Source of the DNA: an uncultured Solobacterium sp.
GTDB taxonomy: Bacteria > Bacillota_I > Bacilli_A > Erysipelotrichales > Erysipelotrichaceae
Length of the DNA: 12,260 nucleotides
Assembly (NCBI GenBank): GCA_938041275.1
Contig: CALISH010000019.1
Span: 1-12,260, forward strand
Reading direction: 5' to 3'
Part shown: one piece after another, positions 5,673-12,250 of the stretch
How positions within the stretch are numbered: position 1 is the stretch's first letter
How the letters are laid out: each line of letters starts with the position of its first letter
Made by a program: the position numbers and the translations under genes
Notes under the pieces: model-generated
The model's input: the letters and a program-made list of their open reading frames with translations, nothing else
Databases searched by the model: none
Told to the model about the DNA's origin: nothing

Positions 5673-6348
5673 ATTTTTATCTGCAATTGCTGGTCTTGCT
5701 TTGTTTTTATCACTATTATTAACATCAATTGATTTATTATGCTTTAATCGTTCTTTCTTTCGCTTTCAATATTCCATAAATCATACAGCTGCAAGCATTG
5801 GTATTTCTGAAGATGGACTCATGAATGCGACAAATGCATTACTTGATTATATGCAAGATAAAAGGGATGATATAAAAGTTATTGAAAAGGTAAATGGTAG
5901 TGAACGTGAGGTCTTTGATGAGCGTGAAACACTGCATATGGTAGATGTTAAGAATTTATATCTAAACGCAATGACCACAAGAACGATTCTATTTGTTGGC
6001 AGTGTTATGTTATTAACATTTTTGGTGCTAACGCATCGAAATGAAAGTTATATGATACTAGCAAATGCGTATAGAAATGGTCTACTATTCTTGGGCTCAC
6101 TACTTTTGTTTGTGGGGATTTATGCAATCGTGGACTTTAATGGCTTTTGGATGAATTTCCATTACATTTTTTTCGATAATGATTTATTTTTACTAGATCC
6201 AAATGTTTCAATTATGATCAATATGTTTCCATCAAATTTCTTCTTTGCAGTTGTTTTTGGAATTATAGTATTGTTTATAAGTATGATAGTTTTATTAAAG
6301 ATCTTACTAGTGTTGTTAAAACACAGAATTGAAAGAAGGTTAGTATGA
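5659..6348 (+). CDS. DUF1461 / TIGR01906-family integral membrane protein
   Basis: A 229-residue membrane protein with four likely membrane segments, near residues 7-27, 106-124, 140-159 and 194-219. Between the first two lies an extracytoplasmic-type region of about 80 residues containing the family element MVDVKNLY (94-101). A second conserved element, FHYIFFDNDLFLLDP (167-181), sits before the last membrane segment. These match the DUF1461/TIGR01906 family, common in Bacillota and of unknown function. The tail KHRIERRLV is basic, consistent with a cytoplasmic C-terminus. ATG 5659 lies within the end of rdgB (14-base overlap), and the stop overlaps the trmL ATG by four bases (ATGA), so the three genes are probably translated as a coupled set. 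Family call good; role unknown. Confidence 0.85.
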   Translation: MKGYKFLSAIAGLALFLSLLLTSIDLLCFNRSFFRFQYSINHTAASIGISEDGLMNATNALLDYMQDKRDDIKVIEKVNGSEREVFDERETLHMVDVKNLYLNAMTTRTILFVGSVMLLTFLVLTHRNESYMILANAYRNGLLFLGSLLLFVGIYAIVDFNGFWMNFHYIFFDNDLFLLDPNVSIMINMFPSNFFFAVVFGIIVLFISMIVLLKILLVLLKHRIERRLV

Positions 6349-6860
6349 TTAATGTTGTTTTATATGAGCCAGAGATTCCACAGAATACTGGTAATATTAT
6401 GCGTACTTGTATGGCGATGAATTGTCGTTTGCATTTGATTGAGCCAATGGGTTTTAAAATTACGGACAAGTCGTTGAAACGTGCAGGCATGGATTATGTA
6501 AAGGAATTGGATTATAAAATCTATCCTGATTGGCAGACATTTTATAACATGCATGAAGGTTCCTATTATTACATCACTCGATATGGTGAAAAGACACCTT
6601 CAGAGTTTAACTATAAGGAAGATGAAGGGAAGGATATATATCTTGTCTTTGGTAAAGAAAGTACTGGGATTGATAAACATATTCTTCATGATAATTATGA
6701 CCGCTGTGTGCGTATTCCAATGGTGGCAGAAGCACGTAGCTTAAATCTATCTAACTGTGTCGCAATATGCGTTTATGAAGTTTTAGATCAACTTGGATTT
6801 CCAGAACTATCACACACAGAGGTAATTAAAGGGAAAGATTTTTTACAACAGTTTGAATAG
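6345..6860 (+). CDS. trmL: tRNA (cytidine/uridine 34-2'-O)-methyltransferase, TrmL (YibK/CspR)
   Basis: A 171-residue SPOUT-class methyltransferase, probably working as a homodimer. It uses S-adenosylmethionine to methylate the wobble ribose of certain leucine tRNAs. SPOUT motifs are present: YEPEIPQNTGNIMRTC (7-22) with the conserved Asn and Arg, LVFGKESTGID (100-110), and RIPMVAEARSLNLSNCVAI (123-141). The last two build the trefoil-knot cofactor site. Length is slightly over the usual 155-160 residues because of a C-terminal tail. GAAGG (6335-6339) precedes the ATG, which overlaps the previous stop as ATGA. It is last in the HD-rdgB-DUF1461-trmL operon. No clear terminator follows. Confidence 0.94.
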   Translation: MINVVLYEPEIPQNTGNIMRTCMAMNCRLHLIEPMGFKITDKSLKRAGMDYVKELDYKIYPDWQTFYNMHEGSYYYITRYGEKTPSEFNYKEDEGKDIYLVFGKESTGIDKHILHDNYDRCVRIPMVAEARSLNLSNCVAICVYEVLDQLGFPELSHTEVIKGKDFLQQFE

Positions 6861-6868
6861 GCATATAT

Positions 6869-6898
6869 TTGGACAACCTCATTATTCATAGGTATACT
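6869..6898 (+). promoter_or_regulatory. Promoter ahead of the small membrane protein and ridA
   Basis: TTGGAC (6869-6874) and TATACT (6893-6898) are separated by 18 bases. Transcription would start near 6905, just before the ribosome binding site GGTGAT at 6912-6917. Confidence 0.6.
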
Positions 6899-6920
6899 TA
6901 CAAGGAAAGATGGTGATTAC

Positions 6921-7106
6921 ATGTTAGAAACCTTTGATGATTTCATTTCGTTAGCTGTCATTATGGTTATGTTAGTTCTAACTATGTATTGTTGTCTTGT
7001 GATGTCGAGTAAAAAACATTTGAAGTTGATGCAGAGAAGACAAGCGAAACATCGTGATTTTCTTGCGACACTTTCTGATGACTCGGAATGTAATAGTGAG
7101 GAGTAA
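6921..7106 (+). CDS. Small single-span membrane protein, unrecognised
   Basis: A 61-residue protein. Residues 10-29 (SLAVIMVMLVLTMYCCLVMS) form one hydrophobic span with two adjacent cysteines. A strongly basic stretch follows (KKHLKLMQRRQAKHR), then an acidic tail (LSDDSECNSEE). The positive charge after the span predicts the N-terminus outside and the C-terminus in the cytoplasm. I do not recognise a family. Evidence that it is real: a promoter upstream, GGTGAT complementary to the 16S rRNA end just ahead of the ATG, and only three bases between its stop and the ridA start. The ridA ribosome binding site (GAGGAG, 7098-7103) lies inside its last codons. It is probably co-expressed with ridA. 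Confidence 0.7.
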   Translation: MLETFDDFISLAVIMVMLVLTMYCCLVMSSKKHLKLMQRRQAKHRDFLATLSDDSECNSEE

Positions 7107-7109
7107 ACA

Positions 7110-7574
7110 ATGATTCAAGAAACGATTAGTTCAAACAACGCCCCTGTAGCGGTAGGGCCTTATTCGCCCGCTGTTCGTGCAGGAGACTTTATATACATCT
7201 CTGGACAGTTACCAATTGATCCTATAACTGGGCAACTTGTTTCAGATGACATTCGTATTCAAACTGAGCAAGTACTGAAAAATATTGAAGCCTTATTAGC
7301 AGAGGCCGGTTTAAATATGTCATATGTTTTAAAGACAACTGTATTTGTTAAGAATATGGAAGAGTTTGCGGCAATGAATGAAGTATATTCTCGTTTCTTT
7401 CAAAAGCCGTTTCCAGCAAGAAGTGCTGTCGCAGTAAAAGATATTGCATTTAATGCGAAGGTAGAGATTGAAGCATTTGCGATGGATACCCGCGCACTTG
7501 AAGTACTATGTGCGGAAGATGGTTGCCATACATGTAATGATTATTGTTGCGAAACAAAGTTAGATATTCAATAA
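7110..7574 (+). CDS. ridA: RidA-family enamine/imine deaminase with Cys-rich C-terminal tail
   Basis: A 154-residue member of the RidA (YjgF/YER057c/UK114) family. These are trimeric enzymes that hydrolyse reactive enamine or imine intermediates, such as 2-aminoacrylate released by PLP enzymes. The core is complete: PVAVGPYSPAVRAGDFIYISGQ in two stretches (12-33), LLAEAGLNMSYVLKTTVFVKNM, and PFPARSAVAV with the active-site Arg at 104. VEIEAFA (118-124) carries the conserved Glu. Normal members are about 125-130 residues. This one adds about 28 residues with cysteines at 134, 139, 142, 146 and 147 and a His at 140, a pattern suggestive of metal binding or a redox switch. The Arg supports activity as a deaminase. 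It follows the small membrane protein at three bases and ends in a terminator. Confidence 0.93.
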   Translation: MIQETISSNNAPVAVGPYSPAVRAGDFIYISGQLPIDPITGQLVSDDIRIQTEQVLKNIEALLAEAGLNMSYVLKTTVFVKNMEEFAAMNEVYSRFFQKPFPARSAVAVKDIAFNAKVEIEAFAMDTRALEVLCAEDGCHTCNDYCCETKLDIQ

Positions 7575-7597
7575 GACCCTAGGGTCTTTTTATTTTT
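7573..7597 (+). terminator. Terminator of the ridA unit
   Basis: AAGACC (7573-7578) and GGTCTT (7583-7588) form a stem around CTAG, part of a 16-base perfect palindrome. T-rich sequence follows to 7597. The stem starts within the ridA stop codon. Confidence 0.85.
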
Positions 7598-7600
7598 CTA

Positions 7601-7609
7601 TGGTATGAT
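7601..7609 (+). promoter_or_regulatory. Extended -10 promoter of the yitT-family gene
   Basis: TGGTATGAT (TG at 7601-7602, TATGAT at 7604-7609) lies immediately after the ridA terminator. It is 31 bases upstream of the start codon. No good -35 box is visible; the -35 position falls in the terminator hairpin. Confidence 0.45.
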
Positions 7610-7640
7610 ATAGCATGTACATAGTGGAGATTAAGTTCGT

Positions 7641-8519
7641 ATGTCTATTCATAAACTAAACATGACTTTTTCAAAGAAAGATATTCAATATATTCTGACA
7701 ATCGCATTGTCCGCTCTTGTGTATGCGTTTGGTATTGAATCGTTCGTAAGTTCTGGTAATTTATTCCCTGGTGGGTTTGCGGGTATTTCACGACTAGTTG
7801 TAATGCTAGTGGAAAGACATCTTGGTTTCGTAATTCCATTTGGTGTCATCTACTGGGTAATGAATTTTACGGTTGTGCTATTTATCTGGAATCGTATTGG
7901 GCATAAGTTTGTTTTATATTCTGTTCTTTGGTTCTCATTAAGTTCTCTATTTTCAATTATTATCAATGTGCCTATTGTTACACAGGATATGTTATTGATT
8001 GCAGTTTTTGGAGGTCTCATTAATGGGTTTTCGATTGGACTTGCTCTTCGCTCAAATGCGAGTAGTGGTGGTACGGACTTTATCGCAATTGATTTATCGG
8101 TACGTTTAAAAAGGCCTACTTGGAATTATTTGCTTGGTTTAAATGCATTTGTCTTAGTACTTGCAGGCTTAGCGTTTGGTTGGGATAAAGCTTTATACTC
8201 GATTATCTTTCAATATGTTTCTACACAGGTAGTCAATACAATGCACCAACGTTATAAGATTACACGTATTCAAGTCATCACTGACTATGCAGATAAAGTA
8301 TGTGATGCTGTTTTTAATACAGTACGTCATGGTATTACGAAAATTAATGTTGAGGGTGCTTTTAAGCATCAATCGCATACAATGTTGTTAATTACTGTCA
8401 ATAACTATCAGTTACCGGAAGTAATTAGTTGTATACGTAAGGCAGATGAACATGCATTCATGACTTTAAATGCGGTTGAAAAGATTATCGGTAACTACTA
8501 TCAGAAACCTTTAGAGTGA
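7641..8519 (+). CDS. YitT-family membrane protein (DUF161 + DUF2179)
   Basis: A 292-residue protein of the YitT family. Its N-terminal two-thirds contains five or so membrane segments (near 15-34, 62-84, 90-110, 117-136, 163-180). It carries the family's glycine-rich elements SSGNLFPGGFAGISRL (37-52) and SNASSGGTDFIAIDL (138-152). The C-terminal DUF2179 domain (about 208-285) is soluble and cytoplasmic, with HGITKINVEGA (230-240) and ADEHAFMTLNAVEKIIG (268-284). The family is widespread in Bacillota; its transport substrate is not settled. A ribosome-binding-like GGAGA (7626-7630) lies ten bases before the ATG. It is transcribed alone, with a promoter directly after the ridA terminator and its own terminator at the stop codon. 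Confidence 0.9.
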   Translation: MSIHKLNMTFSKKDIQYILTIALSALVYAFGIESFVSSGNLFPGGFAGISRLVVMLVERHLGFVIPFGVIYWVMNFTVVLFIWNRIGHKFVLYSVLWFSLSSLFSIIINVPIVTQDMLLIAVFGGLINGFSIGLALRSNASSGGTDFIAIDLSVRLKRPTWNYLLGLNAFVLVLAGLAFGWDKALYSIIFQYVSTQVVNTMHQRYKITRIQVITDYADKVCDAVFNTVRHGITKINVEGAFKHQSHTMLLITVNNYQLPEVISCIRKADEHAFMTLNAVEKIIGNYYQKPLE

Positions 8520-8539
8520 ATCAGCACTCTTTTTCTTTT
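8513..8539 (+). terminator. Terminator of the yitT-family gene
   Basis: AGAGTG (8513-8518) and CACTCT (8525-8530) form a six-pair stem with loop AATCAG. A T-rich run to 8539 follows. The left arm contains part of the gene's TGA stop. Confidence 0.8.
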
Positions 8540-8543
8540 ATAT

Positions 8544-8572
8544 AAAAAGATGTGTATTGTTTGATACACATC
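8544..8572 (-). terminator. Terminator of trpS
   Basis: On the minus strand GATGTGTAT (8564-8572) pairs perfectly with ATACACATC (8549-8557) over nine base pairs with a six-base loop. TTTTT follows (8544-8548). It lies six bases after the trpS stop and next to the convergent yitT-family terminator. Confidence 0.87.
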
Positions 8573-8578
8573 CTATGT

Positions 8579-9568
8579 TTAAAGAATTTCCATTCCGATT
8601 GCTTTTTGAACTTTGTTAAGTTTTTCAGACGCAATTACACTTGCTTTTTTAGCTCCGTTTGCTAATGTTGTTTCAATTAAATCACTGTTGATGATTTCAT
8701 TGTATCGTGTTTGTATCTCTTCAAGTTTAGCGCATACTGCATCCGCAACTGCTTTCTTGAAATCACCATAGCCTTTACCTTCAAATTCTTTTTCAATATC
8801 TTCAAATGAACGTTCATTTGATAGGGAGGATAAAATTTGCATTAAGTTAGAGATACCTGGTTGGTTTTCTGGGTTGTAATGTACTTTACCTAAACTGTCT
8901 GTAACGGCAGACATAACCTTTTTACGCGCAACTTTAAGATCATCTAATAAGTAGATACATCCTTTATTTGTTTCATCTGACTTAGACATCTTCTTTGTTG
9001 GATCACTAAGGGACATAATTCTTGCGCCAACTTTGGCTACTAGTGGCTCTGGAACTGTAAAGAGTTGGCCATAGCGATTGTTCATTCTTTCTGCAACATC
9101 TCGTGTCAACTCAACGTGTTGTTTTTGGTCTTCACCAACTGGGACATAATCTGGGCTATATAGTAGAATATCCGCAGCCATTAATGCGGGGTAGGTATAT
9201 AGACCGCCAGAGAGGTTTTTTTCACCTTTGGCTTGTTTGTCTTTGAACTGAGTCATACGATTTAGTTCACCCATATAGGTATGACAACACATGATAAATC
9301 CAAGTTGTGCATGTTCCTTAACATCAGTTTGTAGGAAGATTGTTGCTTTGTTTGGGTCAAGACCACAAGCAAGATATAATGCTACACAATCCTTCAGATT
9401 CTTTTGTAGTTCTTTTGGGTCCTGTGGAACTGTAATGCAGTGTAAGTTTGCGATAAATGCAAACATTTCATATTCATTCTGTGATTCTACAAAGTGTCGT
9501 AACGCACCAATATAGTTTCCTAGGTGTAATTGTCCGGTTGGTTTAATACCGCTTAACATTCTTTTCAT
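8579..9568 (-). CDS. trpS: Tryptophanyl-tRNA synthetase
   Basis: A 329-residue class I synthetase that activates tryptophan and charges tRNA-Trp, normally as a homodimer. It opens with MLSGIKPTGQLHLGNYIGAL, holding the HIGH-type motif HLGN at residues 15-18. It continues with VPVGEDQKQHVELTRD (142-157), the tryptophan/ATP pocket region, and KKMSKSDE with KMSKS at 193-197. Length matches bacterial TrpRS. The ATG at 9566-9568 was chosen because AAGGAGA (plus 9576-9582) sits seven bases upstream on the coding strand. A TTG at 9584-9586 in frame would add six residues and lies upstream of that ribosome binding site. Expression is controlled by the tryptophan T-box leader directly upstream. Confidence 0.97.
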   Translation of the reverse strand: MKRMLSGIKPTGQLHLGNYIGALRHFVESQNEYEMFAFIANLHCITVPQDPKELQKNLKDCVALYLACGLDPNKATIFLQTDVKEHAQLGFIMCCHTYMGELNRMTQFKDKQAKGEKNLSGGLYTYPALMAADILLYSPDYVPVGEDQKQHVELTRDVAERMNNRYGQLFTVPEPLVAKVGARIMSLSDPTKKMSKSDETNKGCIYLLDDLKVARKKVMSAVTDSLGKVHYNPENQPGISNLMQILSSLSNERSFEDIEKEFEGKGYGDFKKAVADAVCAKLEEIQTRYNEIINSDLIETTLANGAKKASVIASEKLNKVQKAIGMEIL

Positions 9569-9585
9569 AGTGAATTCTCCTTGCA

Positions 9586-9792
9586 ATTAAAAACGCCTCT
9601 TCAAATCATATTGAAGGGACGCATGAGACGATATGCGCGGTACCACCCGACTTATCCAAAAGGATCACTTAATTTGGGATAACGGACCTCCGGTATTCTA
9701 TAAGTGGAACTCCAAACATACTTTGTCGAAATATCAGTTTACACCAAACACTGACTCTCTGGGAAATCAACGCGTAATTGCATTCCGAATAC
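9586..9792 (-). ncRNA. T-box leader, tryptophan specifier (UGG), controlling trpS
   Basis: On the minus strand the T-box core GGGTGGTACCGCG lies at 9636-9648. It is followed by a terminator stem GCGTCCCTTCAA (9611-9622) / TTGAAGAGGCGT (9593-9604) with one mismatch, and a T run. Stem I is closed by GGAAT near the 5' end with GTTCC. The triplet just inside that closing helix is UGG (plus 9712-9714), followed by A, as expected for a specifier. UGG is the tryptophan codon and the downstream gene is trpS. Uncharged tRNA-Trp would pair with UGG and with the UGGN bulge, favouring antitermination. Feature ends are approximate. Confidence 0.93.
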
Positions 9793-9798
9793 ACGATG

Positions 9799-9827
9799 AT
9801 TCTAACATAAATCAATATAATTGGTAA
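9799..9827 (-). promoter_or_regulatory. Promoter of the T-box/trpS transcript
   Basis: On the minus strand TTACCA (9822-9827) and TAGAAT (9799-9804) are separated by 17 bases. The -10 is preceded by TGT, giving an extended -10. Transcription would begin near 9792, just before T-box stem I. Confidence 0.62.
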
Positions 9828-9846
9828 GTTCTTTTTGATTGTACAT

Positions 9847-9876
9847 TTGCGAAGCATAATTTTTGCATGTTATACT
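9847..9876 (+). promoter_or_regulatory. Promoter of the ABC transporter operon
   Basis: TTGCGA (9847-9852) and TATACT (9871-9876) are 18 bases apart, with TGT ahead of the -10 (extended -10). The transcript would start near 9883, giving a leader of about 65 bases. The divergent trpS promoter lies 19 bases away on the other side. Confidence 0.6.
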
Positions 9877-9947
9877 CGTAGAGTAAGCGTAATTTTATAT
9901 ACATGACAATTAATCTTTCATGCATGTTAATAGGGGGATTTAACGAT

Positions 9948-10661
9948 ATGTTAGAGATTAACAATTTAACAAAGAAATATAAGAAGGTAGCAGCAGTTGA
10001 TCAGATTAGTTTTATAGTACCTAGTGGAAAAGTTGGCATCTTATTAGGACCTAATGGTGCTGGCAAATCTACAACAATCAAGAGTATTGCAGGTTTACTG
10101 CGTTATGAGGGTGAAATTAAGATTAATGGTTTACCGTCAAAGTCCGTTGATGCTAAGAAGATATTTGCGTATGTACCTGAAATTCCAGCGATGTTTGGAG
10201 CTTTAACTGTGATGGAGCATATTGAATATGTTCGTCGTGCATACCATTCTCATATTACAGATGAAGAAGTAGAAAAACTTTTGATTCGATTTGAAATGTT
10301 AGATAAGAAAGATAAACTTGGCGACGAGTTATCGAAAGGTATGATGCAGAAGGTAAGCATTATCTGTGCTTTATGTATTAAGCCTGAAGTTATTTTGTTT
10401 GATGAACCTATGGTAGGCTTAGATCCAGCCGCAATCAAGGAACTCAAAAAAGTTATCTTTGAAATGAAGGATAAAGGTGTAACTATTCTTCTAAGCACAC
10501 ATATGCTAGAGATGGTTCAGGAATTGTGGGATATTCTTTATATTATGGACCATGGTAAAGTTATTGGTACTTACGAAAACGATGGAACACAGAATCAAAA
10601 TATTGAAGACTTGTTCTTTTCTTTAACAGATAAAGAAGATGAAAAGGAGTCTCAAGAATGA
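9948..10661 (+). CDS. ABC transporter ATP-binding protein (ABC-2 exporter type)
   Basis: A 237-residue ATPase subunit that would power the permease encoded next. Motifs in order: Walker A GPNGAGKST (34-42), signature ELSKGMMQKV (127-136), Walker B EVILFDEP (147-154) with the catalytic Glu at 153, D-loop GLDP (157-160) and the switch His at 185 in LSTHMLE. The Q-loop position reads YVPEIP (75-80), with Glu in place of Gln, as in many ABC-2 exporter ATPases. The C-terminal tail is very acidic. ATG 9948 was chosen with AGGGGGA at 9932-9938. An in-frame ATG at 9903 would add 15 residues unrelated to the family. Its stop overlaps the permease ATG by four bases, so the two are coupled. Cargo cannot be inferred. 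Confidence 0.94.
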   Translation: MLEINNLTKKYKKVAAVDQISFIVPSGKVGILLGPNGAGKSTTIKSIAGLLRYEGEIKINGLPSKSVDAKKIFAYVPEIPAMFGALTVMEHIEYVRRAYHSHITDEEVEKLLIRFEMLDKKDKLGDELSKGMMQKVSIICALCIKPEVILFDEPMVGLDPAAIKELKKVIFEMKDKGVTILLSTHMLEMVQELWDILYIMDHGKVIGTYENDGTQNQNIEDLFFSLTDKEDEKESQE

Positions 10662-12250
10662 ATGCCTTATTCTACTTACATAAACGCATATTGATTAATG
10701 GATTTAAGCGCTCAATTCGAAAACCGGCTTTTGTTTTAATGTTAATTGCAGCGATTGCTTATTTTGTATTACTTACTGCCGGATATAAAAGTTTTTTCAA
10801 TAAGATTGGTATCACAAACGCATCAGAATTTATTGTGTTAATTATGGTGATACAACTGTATTTAGGTGTTCCAGGCTTGATACAGTACTTCAAGCGAAAA
10901 GGACTGTTGTTTAGAAAAGCAGATGTTCAATTTGTTTTTCAAGCTCCGATTCATCCAAAAGAAATTTTGTTGTTTAGTGGTCTGAGAAGTATTTTGGTTT
11001 CATCAATTTTCATGATTGTTTTCTGTATTTTTGGTTGCATTTTGTATCCGGCAAGTACATTACAGTTTTTATTGTATGTAGTTGTTTATTTGGGTTTTGA
11101 TTTCTTTATTGAAATGAGTTTAATTATTTTATGCTATGGCAATGAAACTATTCCTAATAAATATATACGTTATATTTCTTATCTTTTATATATCGTATTG
11201 GCTGCTTTAGCGGTTGGATTCATTTTACTTGTAATCGATCATGGCTATAGTATGGCAATTGTTGTAGAGTATCTAAAGTCTCCATTTATTAAAATGGTTC
11301 CCATTTTTGGATGGAGTATAGGACTATTGCAATGGATATTTTATGGCTATGATTGGAGTAACGTTCTTGGTACAGTGTTATTTATTCTATCCACAATTCT
11401 TCTACCGTTTCTAGCGTATAAGTCAAAATGTGAAGGTGAGTATTATGAAGAGGCAGAGAAGTTCTCGGATGAATATGAACAAGCAATAGAAAATGCAAAA
11501 GCTGGCGAAGTATCTATTGTAGGTGCAAAGCCTAAGAAGTATATGCACGCTTCGATAAAGTATAAAGGGTACAATGCAAAAGCTATCTTTTATCGTCAAT
11601 TTTTAGAATATAAGAAGAATCGTTTCTTTATCTTTTCGTTTAGAACATTTTTATTCTTGCTAGCAGGTGTTGCTTTACATTTCTTATCTCGTAAGGATAA
11701 TGTCATGCATGATTTGATGAATGTTCGTTTGTTTGTTATCCCAATTATCGTTACGTATTACATTACATTCTTTGGTGTTATACGCTCTAAATGGATGAAA
11801 GAATTACAGAATTACTATACATTTTTACTTCCAGATACTAAGATTCATAAGACATGGAATGCTACAAAGATCGAACATATTCGTGCTTTTATCGATACGA
11901 TGATTCTTGCCTTAATTGGTGGAGCGGTACTAGGCCTTACACCTTTACAGATTCTTTTGACTGGGCTTGTAGGGGTAAGTGTCAATGCTAGTCGTATCTA
12001 CATTAATATGATGGTACAGACTATTATTTCACCAGCAATCGGGGATTTTAAACTCTTCGCGCAGTTTATTGATCTGTTATTAATGCTAGTAAGTACGGGT
12101 GCTTCAGTATTTGTTGCGCTTGCTTCAATGATTGTATTTAACAATCTAGAGGCCGCATTTTTAGGTATGATTTTGACCAGTGGTGTGATGGCATGTTTTG
12201 CATTCTTGTTATCATCGATCGCCTTTGAAAAGATGGAGGCTATGGAATAA
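10658..12250 (+). CDS. ABC exporter permease-type membrane protein (putative ABC_export family)
   Basis: A 530-residue polytopic membrane protein, the likely partner of the ATPase immediately upstream. Hydrophobic segments lie near residues 24-42, 57-75, 105-130, 135-159, 172-193, 236-254, 324-341, 358-376, 411-428, 430-446, 470-494 and 498-522, so about twelve spans in two halves. The halves are joined by a charged cytoplasmic region (about 255-322). The stretch GLLFRKADVQFVFQAPIHPKEIL (82-104, in parts) after the second span resembles the 'LFRKADv.FlFpsPi' element of putative ABC exporters in Bacillota. I am moderately sure of that family. AAAAGGAG (10642-10649) precedes the ATG, which overlaps the ATPase stop. 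Immediately after its TAA comes GGAG (12251-12254), so another gene probably follows. Confidence 0.82.
   Translation: MNALFYLHKRILINGFKRSIRKPAFVLMLIAAIAYFVLLTAGYKSFFNKIGITNASEFIVLIMVIQLYLGVPGLIQYFKRKGLLFRKADVQFVFQAPIHPKEILLFSGLRSILVSSIFMIVFCIFGCILYPASTLQFLLYVVVYLGFDFFIEMSLIILCYGNETIPNKYIRYISYLLYIVLAALAVGFILLVIDHGYSMAIVVEYLKSPFIKMVPIFGWSIGLLQWIFYGYDWSNVLGTVLFILSTILLPFLAYKSKCEGEYYEEAEKFSDEYEQAIENAKAGEVSIVGAKPKKYMHASIKYKGYNAKAIFYRQFLEYKKNRFFIFSFRTFLFLLAGVALHFLSRKDNVMHDLMNVRLFVIPIIVTYYITFFGVIRSKWMKELQNYYTFLLPDTKIHKTWNATKIEHIRAFIDTMILALIGGAVLGLTPLQILLTGLVGVSVNASRIYINMMVQTIISPAIGDFKLFAQFIDLLLMLVSTGASVFVALASMIVFNNLEAAFLGMILTSGVMACFAFLLSSIAFEKMEAME

Noticed and set aside
7573..7588. 16-base perfect palindrome as a possible operator
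   Set aside because: It is followed by a T-rich tract right after the ridA stop, so an intrinsic terminator explains it.
9744..9746. A second UGG triplet (minus strand) in T-box stem I as specifier
   Set aside because: It lies in the apical part of stem I, within the hairpin made by CAGTG and related bases. The UGG at 9712-9714 is in the right place, just inside the basal helix.
9633..9827. Open frame of 64 codons on the plus strand between trpS and the ABC operon
   Set aside because: It lies opposite the Trp T-box leader, has no ribosome binding site, and its sequence is explained by the structured RNA on the other strand. The matching minus-strand frame (9669-9857) is likewise the leader itself.
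9903..9947. Earlier ATG (9903) as the ABC ATPase start
   Set aside because: It adds 15 residues that do not fit the family and has no ribosome binding site. The ATG at 9948 has AGGGGGA nearby and begins with the typical MLEI sequence.
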